A stretch of 52,328 nt of DNA. Origin: Eggerthellaceae bacterium UBA3686 (GTDB taxonomy: Bacteria; Actinomycetota; Coriobacteriia; Coriobacteriales; Eggerthellaceae). This document shows, piece after piece, positions 17,059-24,989 of the stretch (positions are counted from its first letter, which is position 1; every line of letters starts with the position of its first letter). Below the pieces are notes generated by a model. The model did not search any database. It saw only the letters and a program-made list of their open reading frames with translations, and was not told the origin of the DNA. The stretch covers positions 1-52,328 of the forward strand of contig DFIX01000004.1 of assembly GCA_002371495.1 (NCBI GenBank), written 5' to 3'. A program made the translations under genes and the position numbers.

Positions 17059-17946
17059 TTAGGCCTTGAGCAGGGCAGCAACTTTGCCGAGCAGCAGTTC
17101 GAAGCTGACGCCGCGCTCTTGGAAATGGGGCTGCTTAGTCGAGACCTCGATAGCGTCGCGCGTGAGGTTGCCAGCGAACCACGCCGCCTCGAAGAGCGTC
17201 TTGCCAGCCATGATGCCCGCCAGCAGGCACGAGCAGTACAGGTCGCCGGTGCCGTGCAGCATGTAGGGGATGAACTCGTTGTGCACTTCGAATACATCGC
17301 AGTCCACGCCACCGACGAAGTTGCGAATCTCGGTTTCGCCGTCGCGCTGGATGCCTTTCAGCACAACGTTCTTGGCGCCTTTCGAAATGAGTGCGTCGAT
17401 GATTTCCTTTGCCTGGTCATCCGATATGTTCGTGCCGGTCCACTCGCGGTCGAGGATGATGGCCGCTTCGGTCAGGTTGGGGGTCAGGATGTCGGCTTCC
17501 CCGGCAAGCTCGGCCATGGCTTGGCAGAGCTCGGGCGTGTAGGTCGGGTAGACCTTGCCGTGGTCGGCCATGACGGGGTCGACCACGCGCAGCGCGTTGG
17601 GGTAGGTTGCGTAGATATCGCGGATGATGTCGACCTGCTCGGGCGCGCCAAGGAAACCCGAGTACACGGCGTCGATCTCGACGTCTATGCCCTTCCAGGC
17701 GGCAAGGTAATCGGCCAAGATGCTGGTCGTGTCATGCATGTACCAGCCGGGGAAGGCCGTGTGCGAGCTGAACAGCCCCGTCGGCACCGGGCATACGTCG
17801 GCGCCGGCGGCCGAGAGCACGGGTATGGCCACGCCGAGCGAGCATTTTCCATAACCGCACAGGTCATGTACTGCAGCGATGCGCGGAATGTATTCGAGGT
17901 TGCGCTTGTATAGCGTAGGAGTTTTGGGTGAAGTCACGACTGCCAT
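17059..17946 (-). CDS. pdxY: Pyridoxal/pyridoxamine kinase
   Basis: 295 residues of the ribokinase-like fold, phosphorylating pyridoxal (and related vitamers) for the PLP salvage pathway. Typical blocks are HDLCGYGKCSLG, VDPVMADHGKVY, DILTPNLTEA and HGTGDLY, the last with the catalytic Asp. Start 17946 follows AAAGGA at 6 bases; an in-frame upstream ATG adds 20 residues without a ribosome site. TATACT at 17990-17985 may be its -10 box. The choice between PdxY and PdxK names is by similarity only. Confidence 0.88.
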   Translation of the reverse strand: MAVVTSPKTPTLYKRNLEYIPRIAAVHDLCGYGKCSLGVAIPVLSAAGADVCPVPTGLFSSHTAFPGWYMHDTTSILADYLAAWKGIDVEIDAVYSGFLGAPEQVDIIRDIYATYPNALRVVDPVMADHGKVYPTYTPELCQAMAELAGEADILTPNLTEAAIILDREWTGTNISDDQAKEIIDALISKGAKNVVLKGIQRDGETEIRNFVGGVDCDVFEVHNEFIPYMLHGTGDLYCSCLLAGIMAGKTLFEAAWFAGNLTRDAIEVSTKQPHFQERGVSFELLLGKVAALLKA

Positions 17947-18073
17947 CAGAGATCCTTTCCCTTTCAGCTCGTTGAAGTATCGCAAGTATAGCGTTTGAGC
18001 CTGCATGCCTGAATACGATTTACTTATAGTTCATTATCGAACTCTGCGATTACCGCAACCGAAGCGGGGAGGG

Positions 18074-18106
18074 GGGAAGCGAAGAGGAGTATCCCCTTCG
18101 CTTCCC
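18074..18106. repeat. Dispersed palindrome, GGAAGCRAAGRGG subtype, copy 2
   Basis: GGGAAGCGAAGAGGA, a GTA spacer, then TCCCCTTCGCTTCCC; 14 of 15 positions pair. It lies just after the 3' end of the minus-strand 66-aa gene and has no T-run. Confidence 0.75.
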
Positions 18107-18118
18107 TTGGGCCAGGAA

Positions 18119-18319
18119 TTACTCGGATTTTTCTTCTTCGTCGTCGAAGATGGACCACTCGTCTTCTTCTTCGCTCGGGCCGCGGTCGACGTAGGTCTTG
18201 CGGGTGCGAAGTTCGAGCACGGCTGCGATGATGATGCACAGGACGAGCGAGATGGCCACGAGCACGCCGATGCCGGCATACGTTTCGAACAGGAAATGAT
18301 ATATCGCTGCGAAGTCCAT
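18119..18319 (-). CDS. Small single-pass membrane protein
   Basis: 66 residues: a short N terminus, one hydrophobic helix (about 17-37) and a charged tail ending in a very acidic stretch (SEEEDEWSIFDDEEEKSE). GGAGAAGG precedes the ATG. It sits between serS (divergent) and pdxY (same strand). Not assigned to a family; the size and the acidic tail suggest a partner of another membrane protein. Confidence 0.65.
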   Translation of the reverse strand: MDFAAIYHFLFETYAGIGVLVAISLVLCIIIAAVLELRTRKTYVDRGPSEEEDEWSIFDDEEEKSE

Positions 18320-18473
18320 TGCCTTCTCCGTTTCAATCGCGCTGGCTAGGCGCGTTCGCCGCAGCCGTCGTGCACAGGCGGTTTTGCCCGTTGGTTTCTT
18401 GTAGCGATAATACTAGCACGTGTTTTTTCACCTATACTGATTCCCGACCTAAATCGAAAGGGAGTGCAAATAC

Positions 18474-19793
18474 ATGCTTGACATCAAGTTTGTTCGCGAG
18501 AATCAGGAAGCCGTCGCGGAGGCCATGAAGAATCGCCATGCGGCTTGGGACGCCGCAGCGTTTGCGGGCCTCGACGAGGAGCGGCGTGCGTCCATTATGA
18601 AAGAAGAGGCGTTGCAGGCCGAACGCAACCAGCTTTCCAAGCAGATCGGCCAGCTTATGAAGGAGGGCAAGCGCGACGAGGCCGACGAAATCAAGGCGCG
18701 CGTGGCGCAGATCAAAGACGAGCTGGCTTCGGCAAGTGCCGAGCGCGACGAAATCGACGCCAAACTGCACGACCTCCTGCTGCACACTCCCAACATGCCC
18801 GACGCCACCACGCCGGTGGGCGATGACGAGGACGACAACCCCGAGATTCGCCGCTGGGGCACGCCGACCGAGTTCGACTTCGAGCCGAAGGCGCATTGGG
18901 ACCTGGGCCCAGAGCTCGGCATCATCGATTTCGAGCGCGGCACGAAGCTCGCTGCGAGCCGCTTCATCGTGCTCGGCGGCTTGGGCGCGCGCCTCGAGCG
19001 CTCCATCATCAACTTCATGGCCGACACGCATACGAGCCGCGGCTATAAGGAATGGTGGCTGCCCGTAATGGCCAACGCGCGCACGATGACGGGCACCGGT
19101 CAGCTTCCGAAGTTCGAGAACGACATGTTCAAGACTTTCGCAACCAATATGGAAGGCACGTCTGACCGCGAGGGCGACAACCTGTACCTGATCCCCACAG
19201 CCGAAGTGCAGCTGACCAACCTGCATGCCGGCGAGACGCTTTCGGTCGAAGATCTGCCCAAGCACTACTGCGCGTTCACCCCGTGCTTCCGCGAGGAGGC
19301 GGGCAGCGCTGGCCGCGACACCCGCGGGCTTATCCGCGTGCACCAGTTCGACAAGGTCGAGATGGTCAAGGTCTGCGAGCCGCAAAATTCCTTCGACGAA
19401 CTCGAGGCAATGGTTGCCGACGCCGAAAACATCCTACAGCTGCTGGGCCTGCCGTATCGTGTCATCAGCTTGTGCACCGGCGATCTGGGCTTCTCGGCTA
19501 CTAAGACCTACGACCTGGAGGTTTGGCTGCCGTGCTACAACGGATACAAGGAGATTTCGAGCTGCTCGAACTGCACTGATTTCCAGGCGCGTCGCATGGG
19601 CATGCGCTACAAGGACCCCGCCAGCTTCAAGGGCACGCGTTACGTGCATACGCTTAACGGGTCGGGTCTGGCTGTCGGGCGCACCATGGCGGCCATCATC
19701 GAGAACTACCAGCAGGCCGACGGTTCCATCAAGGTGCCCGATGTGCTCGTCCCGTACATGGGCGGCGTCGAGGTCATCGAACCCGAGAAATAG
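18474..19793 (+). CDS. serS: Seryl-tRNA synthetase
   Basis: 439 residues, class II synthetase that charges tRNA-Ser and tRNA-Sec. The N-terminal long coiled-coil arm (about 1-110, MLDIKFVRENQEAV) binds the tRNA. Motif 2 is FREEAGSAGRDTRGLIRVHQF and motif 3 is GSGLAVGRTMAAIIENYQ. GAAAGGGAG precedes the ATG. In this organism it should also serylate tRNA-Sec, since selD in this window uses selenocysteine. Confidence 0.97.
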   Translation: MLDIKFVRENQEAVAEAMKNRHAAWDAAAFAGLDEERRASIMKEEALQAERNQLSKQIGQLMKEGKRDEADEIKARVAQIKDELASASAERDEIDAKLHDLLLHTPNMPDATTPVGDDEDDNPEIRRWGTPTEFDFEPKAHWDLGPELGIIDFERGTKLAASRFIVLGGLGARLERSIINFMADTHTSRGYKEWWLPVMANARTMTGTGQLPKFENDMFKTFATNMEGTSDREGDNLYLIPTAEVQLTNLHAGETLSVEDLPKHYCAFTPCFREEAGSAGRDTRGLIRVHQFDKVEMVKVCEPQNSFDELEAMVADAENILQLLGLPYRVISLCTGDLGFSATKTYDLEVWLPCYNGYKEISSCSNCTDFQARRMGMRYKDPASFKGTRYVHTLNGSGLAVGRTMAAIIENYQQADGSIKVPDVLVPYMGGVEVIEPEK

Positions 19794-19857
19794 GAGCTTG
19801 TGAAGGCGTCTGCCAGCGCTGGCGCGCCTTTGCACGACGCCGACTGGGTACCACGGG

Positions 19858-21129
19858 ATGACGAGAGACGGGCAACAGAGCGGGGGTGCTTCGGCGCCGC
19901 GCGTATACAAGGCCGGCGACGTTCATAAGCGCCGTTCGGGCCGTAAATCACGCGAAACGCAGGGCCAGAGGACGCCCGCTGAGACGCGCGACCGTCGGCG
20001 CGTGCCCACAGGAGATTTCGAGACCGATGTTTCCAATGCGGGCGCTATCGACGAGGTCGTGGCCGAAGAGGGGACTGTCGAAGAGCGTGCGGCGCAAACC
20101 GGTCGCCTCTATGCCGGGTTGGCGGGGGCTGTTGGGCTTGCGCCTGATGTTTCGCCCGAAGGCGGCTCAGACGACTCAAACGATTCAAACGACTTAGGTG
20201 CCCTGTCGACCGATGACGCGGCCGACGATGCGCCCGAAGACGAGGTCGCGGCAAGCGAAGGGGATGATTCTGAATTCGACGTCGATGCCGAGGCAGTGCC
20301 CGAGGACGACTTCGACGAAGCTGCCGGCGATTTGACGTCCGAAGGTGCGCGCACGCAGCACCGCGTACGGCGCCCCAAAGGAAAGGCCATTGCAAAGGCC
20401 GTCGTCGCCATCGTGGTGCTGGCCGTCGTCGCCTGTGCGAGCTTCCTAGCCTGGAACCGCTGGGGACGTTTCGACGATCATGCCGATATGCAGGGGGAAT
20501 GGTACGTCGAAGGTACGGCGACCCCCGTTGTGATCGACGAGGAATACATTCACCTGGACCAGAACATCGCGTACTCCTACACGATCAACGACCGCGACAA
20601 GACCATTGTCTACACCTTTGCCGATTGGGAGGGGAAGGGCCGTTACCGCTTCAGCGACGATCGCACCCAGCTCGTCATCACCGATGGGGAATTCAGCGGA
20701 GCGGACAACACGGTCGATGACCTGACGCGCCCGTTTTCCGAAATCGTCAAACCGTCCGAGGAGGGCGTAATCGCCTTCAATCGCCAGGCGGATCCGAAGG
20801 CCCTTGAGGCTAAGCAGGCCGAGGAGCGCGCCGCGGCAGCCAAGGCGCAAAAAGAAGCGCTCGAAGGAGGCGAAGAAGGCGAAGAAGGCGAAGACGCGGC
20901 AGGCGTCAACACCGACGTGGGCGATGCGGGCGAAGGTACCGGCGAGGCCGAAGGGGCTGATGCCGGCTATGCGGGCGAAGGCACCGTTACCGGCTCGGCT
21001 GGGCGCGCCGAAGGCGCGAACGAGGCAGCGGGACTTGCAGACGATGCGCTCGGCGAGCAGGCCCAGGGCGCGCAGGATACTCAGGAAGAGCTGGCCAATC
21101 CCGAGAACGTGGCCGATTATGCCGAATAG
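19858..21129 (+). CDS. Single-pass membrane protein with acidic low-complexity flanks
   Basis: 423 residues. The first 175 are hydrophilic and acidic, after a basic start. One membrane helix (about 180-200, AVVAIVVLAVVACASFLAW) is followed by a roughly 100-residue beta-rich domain (MQGEWYVEGTATPVVIDEEYIHL) and a Glu/Ala/Gly-rich tail with EEGEEGE repeats. The beta domain would be outside the cell. ATG 19858 is the first start after an in-frame stop; its ribosome site is poor. Its 3' end overlaps the next gene by 11 bases. Confidence 0.75.
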   Translation: MTRDGQQSGGASAPRVYKAGDVHKRRSGRKSRETQGQRTPAETRDRRRVPTGDFETDVSNAGAIDEVVAEEGTVEERAAQTGRLYAGLAGAVGLAPDVSPEGGSDDSNDSNDLGALSTDDAADDAPEDEVAASEGDDSEFDVDAEAVPEDDFDEAAGDLTSEGARTQHRVRRPKGKAIAKAVVAIVVLAVVACASFLAWNRWGRFDDHADMQGEWYVEGTATPVVIDEEYIHLDQNIAYSYTINDRDKTIVYTFADWEGKGRYRFSDDRTQLVITDGEFSGADNTVDDLTRPFSEIVKPSEEGVIAFNRQADPKALEAKQAEERAAAAKAQKEALEGGEEGEEGEDAAGVNTDVGDAGEGTGEAEGADAGYAGEGTVTGSAGRAEGANEAAGLADDALGEQAQGAQDTQEELANPENVADYAE

Positions 21130-21595
21130 CGGAGCCGCGCAGACGGGCTTGCCGATAATGTCGTCAGCGACCGTTTCGCCTGTAGGCGAGGTAGATGAGC
21201 CTGTTTGCATCGTTTCGATAACTGTCAAACCGTCGCGGCTCGTCGTGGACGTCTCGATACCCGACGAGCTTAACCGGCGCACGACCCCCGAACGCGCCGT
21301 GCACGTGCTCGAGCGATTCCCGACGCTGCGCGAACACGCTTGCGTTAACGGCCGCGGCCGCACATTCGGAAGCGTCATCGAATCGACCTCGATTGCCCAT
21401 TTGCTCGAGCACCTGGCCATCGAGCTGCAGACGCGCGCTTCCGCGCACGAGGCGGCGACGTTCGTCGGCACGACCGAATGGCTCGACGAGCGGGTTGGCC
21501 TTGCCCGCATCCAGCTCAGCTTCAAGGACGACCTCGAAGCTCTGCGCGCCCTGCGCGATGCCGTGCGTTTTCTGAACGACATGCTCTCAATGTGA
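21119..21595 (+). CDS. Stand-alone cyanophycin-synthetase N-domain-like protein
   Basis: 158 residues resembling only the N-terminal domain of cyanophycin synthetase. FPTLREHACVNGRG and IAHLLEHLAIELQT match its conserved FPxLxEHxC and HVIEHVALELQ blocks. The ATP-grasp and Mur-ligase modules are absent. It overlaps the preceding gene by 11 bases, so the two are likely coupled. No cyanophycin synthetase is in the window. The stop TGA (21593-21595) lies inside a palindromic repeat. A start at 21158 is possible. Role unknown. Confidence 0.7.
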   Translation: MPNSGAAQTGLPIMSSATVSPVGEVDEPVCIVSITVKPSRLVVDVSIPDELNRRTTPERAVHVLERFPTLREHACVNGRGRTFGSVIESTSIAHLLEHLAIELQTRASAHEAATFVGTTEWLDERVGLARIQLSFKDDLEALRALRDAVRFLNDMLSM

Positions 21596-21623
21596 AAAAG
21601 GGGTCAGACCCCTTTTTCACATT
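21589..21623. repeat. Dispersed palindrome, AATGTGAAAAAGGGGTC subtype
   Basis: A perfect 17-bp palindrome around one A, with centre GGGGTCAGACCCC. It contributes the last codon and the stop of the preceding gene. Confidence 0.93.
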
Positions 21624-21720
21624 TTTGTGCCAGTAAGAGGAGTCTCCCCAATATGATGCCGAACTCGCACGGACGGATCGATTGTCCGCAGGATCGCCGA
21701 TGCCACGCTCCCGCCTGCGA

Positions 21721-21751
21721 GGAAGCAAAGAGGGCTACCCCCTTTACTTCC
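21721..21751. repeat. Dispersed palindrome, GGAAGCAAAGRGG subtype, copy 3
   Basis: GGAAGCAAAGAGGG, a CTA spacer, then CCCCCTTTACTTCC; 12 of 14 positions pair. It lies in the 286-base gap before the aminotransferase gene. Confidence 0.75.
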
Positions 21752-21881
21752 CTCCTTCGCATTTTTGAGCAGCGGCGCGTGCGCGGGGCTGCTCTTCGGC
21801 GCATCGCGTATTTGCCTGCTCTTGTGCTTTTAACAAAACGAGCTGGTTTCGTAACGTGGCTGTGCTAACCTACATCTCATT

Positions 21882-23138
21882 ATGGATGCACACATTAAAT
21901 TCGAAACGGCCCCCGACAAGGTGGCCCGGCGCATTACCAAGATGCGCCCCTCAGCTGTACGACTCCTGTTCGCTGCTGCTCAGCGCGACGACGTCATTTC
22001 GCTTGCGGGCGGCATGCCCGACGTGTCGCTGCTTCCGAAGAGCGCTGTGCGCAAGGCAGCAAAAGCGGCGGTCGACGCGCAATCCATGACGCTGCAGTAC
22101 GGTGGCACGAACGGCGTGCTCTCGACCGCGGCTGTCTTTTGCGATATCGTCCGCGACATCGGGATTCGCCACAAGCCCGAAAACGTCATCATCACCACCG
22201 GCGCACAAGAGGCGCTCGACCTGGTTGCCAAGACGTTCTGTGATCCGGGCGACATCGTGTTGACCGAAGGCCCCACGTACCTGGGAGCGCTGCAGGCGTT
22301 CTCGGCCTACGAGCCCGACATCCGCACAATCGAGTTCGACGACCAGGGTATGCGCATGGATCTTCTGGAAGAGGAGCTGAAGCGCATCGGTAAGGGCAAT
22401 CCGCGCCTGAAGTTCCTCTACACCATTCCGAACTTCCAAAACCCCGGCGGCGTTACGATGTCGCCGGATCGCCGCAAGCGCCTGTTGGAGCTTTCCCACG
22501 AATACGATTTCATCGTGGTCGAAGACGATCCGTACGGCCGCTTGCGCTACGAGGGCGGCCATTGCCTTCCTATGCGAGCGCTCGACGATTCGGTTATCTA
22601 CCTGGGCACCATCTCGAAAATGTTCGCCGCCGGCCTGCGTGTGGGCTGGATCATGGCGCCTCCGGGGGTCATCGCCAAGATTAATCTGGCCAAGCAGGGC
22701 ACCGACCTGTGCGGTAGCGTGTTCGACCAGGTCATGGCAGCGGCGTATTTCACCGAGACGCCGTGGCAGAACACGCTGCAGAAGTTCGTGAAGACCTACG
22801 ACAAGCGCCGGCGGGCTATGCTCGACGCACTCGAGGAGTATTTCCCGCCCGAGGCGACGTGGACGCGGCCCGAAGGGGGCTTCTTCGTGTGGGCGACGCT
22901 GCCTTCCTACGTCGACGCCAACTCGATGCTCGCCGAGGCGCTCGACCATGGGGTAATCTACGCACCAGGAGACTCGTTCTTCCCCGATGGCAAGCGCGGC
23001 CGTAACAGCATGCGCCTTAACTTCAGCTACGAATCGCCCGAGAACATCCGCGAGGCTATTCGCCGTCTCGCCGAAGTTATCGAGGATCGGCTCGAGCTGT
23101 ACCGCGCCTTCATCGCCGCAGGCGCAATCAAGGAGTAA
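21882..23138 (+). CDS. PLP-dependent aminotransferase (class I/II, MocR/LysN-like fold)
   Basis: 418 residues. The PLP Lys lies in GTISKMFAAGLRVGW, with NPGG, EDDPYGRLRY and SLAGGMPD blocks, as in 2-aminoadipate or aromatic/branched-chain aminotransferases related to the C-terminal part of MocR regulators. There is no DNA-binding domain. No ribosome site precedes the ATG; TAACCT 10 bases before it could be a -10 box, so a leaderless or very short-leader transcript is possible. Its stop is followed at once by a palindrome and ddl. Substrate unknown. Confidence 0.87.
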   Translation: MDAHIKFETAPDKVARRITKMRPSAVRLLFAAAQRDDVISLAGGMPDVSLLPKSAVRKAAKAAVDAQSMTLQYGGTNGVLSTAAVFCDIVRDIGIRHKPENVIITTGAQEALDLVAKTFCDPGDIVLTEGPTYLGALQAFSAYEPDIRTIEFDDQGMRMDLLEEELKRIGKGNPRLKFLYTIPNFQNPGGVTMSPDRRKRLLELSHEYDFIVVEDDPYGRLRYEGGHCLPMRALDDSVIYLGTISKMFAAGLRVGWIMAPPGVIAKINLAKQGTDLCGSVFDQVMAAAYFTETPWQNTLQKFVKTYDKRRRAMLDALEEYFPPEATWTRPEGGFFVWATLPSYVDANSMLAEALDHGVIYAPGDSFFPDGKRGRNSMRLNFSYESPENIREAIRRLAEVIEDRLELYRAFIAAGAIKE

Positions 23139-23139
23139 C

Positions 23140-23174
23140 AATGTGAAAAAAGGGTCTGACCCTTTTTTCGCATT
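23140..23174. repeat. Dispersed palindrome, AATGTGAAAAAAGGGTC subtype
   Basis: 17-bp arms around one T, one mismatch, starting two bases after the aminotransferase stop. It lies in the short gap before ddl. Confidence 0.9.
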
Positions 23175-23196
23175 TTGGAAAGACAGAGAGGTAGCA

Positions 23197-24186
23197 ATGG
23201 CAAAAGTTGCAGTACTTATGGGCGGCAACTCGTTCGAGCGCGAGTTCTCGCTCATCAGCGGCAAGAACATATGCGCGGCGCTCGAGGAGGCGGGGCACCG
23301 TGTCGTGCCGCTCGACACCAACGCGCAGCTGGTTCCCACGTTGCGCAGCGAGCGCCCCGATGTGGTGTACAACGCGCTTCACGGCAAGCACGGCGAGGAC
23401 GGCACGGTCCAGAGCCTGCTCGAGTTCCTCGAGATCCCCTTCGTGGGCTCGCCCGCAAGCGTGTGCCACCGTTCGTGGAACAAGGACGCGCTGCACTCGT
23501 CGATCATCAAGTATCGCCAGGTATCGGGCGAGACCGACGGCGTGGCTTCTTGGCCTCCGGGTGTCTACATTGCCGCAGACGCTTTCAAGCTGATGGGCGC
23601 CGCAACGGCCCTCGACCTCATCGAGAAGCGCATCCCGGGCGGCTACCCGGTTTGCGTGAAGCCGGCGCACGGCGGGTCGGCCCTGGGCATTCACCGGGTC
23701 GAATCGCAAGACGAGCTTGGCGAAGCTATTCTCGACGCCCTGTCGTACGACGATGCCGTGAACATCGAGCAGTGGGTCGAAGGCGTTGAGCTGGCCGTTT
23801 CGATAATCGGCACCGGTTGGGATGCGCGCGTGCTGCCGCCCGTCGAAATCGTGCCCCGCCGGGGCTTCTTCGACGCCGATGCGCGCTTGAACCACGAGTT
23901 GGTGGATTTCTACTGCCCGGTGCGACTCGGCTCCCTGTGGAGCAACGACGAGGAGGCGCAGGCCATCCGGGCCGAAATCGAGCGTGCGGCGCTCGAGGTG
24001 TACCGTGCCTACAGCGTGGTCGACCTTGGCCGTATCGACATGATCTGGGATGGCGGCGCGGCCCGCTGCTTCGAGGTCGATGTGTCGCCCGGCATGACCG
24101 ATCACTCGTTGTTCCCGGCTGCCGTTCGGGCCGCTGGCCTGACGCTTGCGCAAGTGCTCGACGAGCTGGTCAGCCAATACGCGTAG
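23197..24186 (+). CDS. ddl: D-alanine--D-alanine ligase
   Basis: 329 residues, ATP-grasp fold, making the D-Ala-D-Ala end of peptidoglycan precursors. Visible are MGGNSFEREFS at the N terminus, ALHGKHGEDGTVQ, the ATP-binding VKPAHGGSALGI and the Mg-binding end of the fold. The usual EVNTxPGMT is EVDVSPGMT here: the Asn that binds the second Mg is Asp. AGAGAGGTAGC precedes ATG 23197. The in-frame extension upstream would run through the palindrome and the aminotransferase gene and is rejected. The Asn-to-Asp change leaves D-Ala-D-Ala ligase as the best call but not certain. Confidence 0.85.
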   Translation: MAKVAVLMGGNSFEREFSLISGKNICAALEEAGHRVVPLDTNAQLVPTLRSERPDVVYNALHGKHGEDGTVQSLLEFLEIPFVGSPASVCHRSWNKDALHSSIIKYRQVSGETDGVASWPPGVYIAADAFKLMGAATALDLIEKRIPGGYPVCVKPAHGGSALGIHRVESQDELGEAILDALSYDDAVNIEQWVEGVELAVSIIGTGWDARVLPPVEIVPRRGFFDADARLNHELVDFYCPVRLGSLWSNDEEAQAIRAEIERAALEVYRAYSVVDLGRIDMIWDGGAARCFEVDVSPGMTDHSLFPAAVRAAGLTLAQVLDELVSQYA

Positions 24187-24327
24187 TTGCGCCGTTTTTG
24201 CAGGGTCGAGCCTTGGCGCCTCCCGTCCGCCCGCCTGTGCCCGCCTGGGGCTTGTCGGGCGAGCGCCAGAAAGCCGTTAGGGCGATGGCTGGAAAGTAAC
24301 AGTTAGGGTATGCCTTATGAATTATTT

Positions 24328-24367
24328 GCCGCCGACGGTACGTATACTCGTCGGCGGCGCGTATAAT
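24328..24367 (+). promoter_or_regulatory. -10 box and operator-like dyad before the YtxH gene
   Basis: A perfect 10-bp dyad GCCGCCGACG/CGTCGGCGGC (24328-24337/24349-24358) ends four bases before a consensus TATAAT (24362-24367). It occupies the -35 and spacer region, the place where a repressor or activator would bind. The transcript would start about 35 bases before the ATG. Confidence 0.6.
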
Positions 24368-24408
24368 CGGGGCATTGAAGTTTGGCATTAGCAAAACTAG
24401 GAGGAATA

Positions 24409-24789
24409 ATGGGCAGGATTTCGAGCTTCATCACTGGTGCTTCTATCGGCGTTATTGCAGCGCTGCTGCTGGCCCCCAAGAGCGGCGAGCAGACGCGCGC
24501 TTTCGTAGCCGAGAAGGCAAACGCCGTCGCCGGCGAGGCGAAGGACTTCGGTGCGGGTTTCCCCGGTGCTGCTCAGGACATTCTTCAGACCGCCCAGGAG
24601 AAGGGCGCTGAATTCGTGAAGGCCGCAACCGGCAAGGGCCAGGAAATCGCTTCTCAGGTTTCGGGTCCGGCGCCTTCGCAGCCCGATGACGAGCTGCGCC
24701 AGAAGATCGAGGCCGCCCGTCAGCGCATTGCTGCGCAGGTTGCCGAGAACGCCGAGGCGAATGCGGCGGTCGAGGTTCCGGCAGAATAG
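24409..24789 (+). CDS. YtxH-like small membrane-associated protein
   Basis: 126 residues. A short N-terminal membrane helix (ITGASIGVIAALLLAPKSG, about 8-26) ends in the LLAPKSGEQTR motif of YtxH/general-stress proteins. A long amphipathic, Ala/Glu/Lys-rich helical tail follows. AGGAGG precedes ATG 24409 at the right distance. It is the first gene of a run of envelope proteins (PRC-barrel, VTT, TM2), which suggests a stress or envelope role. Confidence 0.82.
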   Translation: MGRISSFITGASIGVIAALLLAPKSGEQTRAFVAEKANAVAGEAKDFGAGFPGAAQDILQTAQEKGAEFVKAATGKGQEIASQVSGPAPSQPDDELRQKIEAARQRIAAQVAENAEANAAVEVPAE

Positions 24790-24812
24790 CCGTCAACAAG
24801 CGTAAGAGCCAA

Positions 24813-24845
24813 ATGCCGGGTCACGCAAAGCGCGTGGCCCGGCAT
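24813..24845. repeat. Hairpin after the YtxH gene
   Basis: 14-bp arms ATGCCGGGTCACGC/GCGTGGCCCGGCAT with one G-T pair. There is no T-run. Confidence 0.6.
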
Positions 24846-24989
24846 CGAGCATGTTATTAGGGTGGTTTGTTGCGGGCTGGGCCGCCAAGTGGGAAGGTCC
24901 GTTTGCTCGCATTCGTTTCGACCATCGTTTCCCAGGGCAAGCATAGGAGCCCTTGAGTTTTATATGCCCTCATGCAAGGAAGCGAGCGC

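Noticed and set aside
18074..18106. Rho-independent terminator for the 66-aa membrane protein
   Set aside because: The stem is good but there is no T-run on either strand; the same motif recurs elsewhere, so it is listed as a repeat.
22987..23196. N-terminal extension of D-Ala-D-Ala ligase
   Set aside because: It would translate the end of the aminotransferase gene in another frame and a palindromic repeat; MAKVAVLMGG at 23197 is the conserved start.
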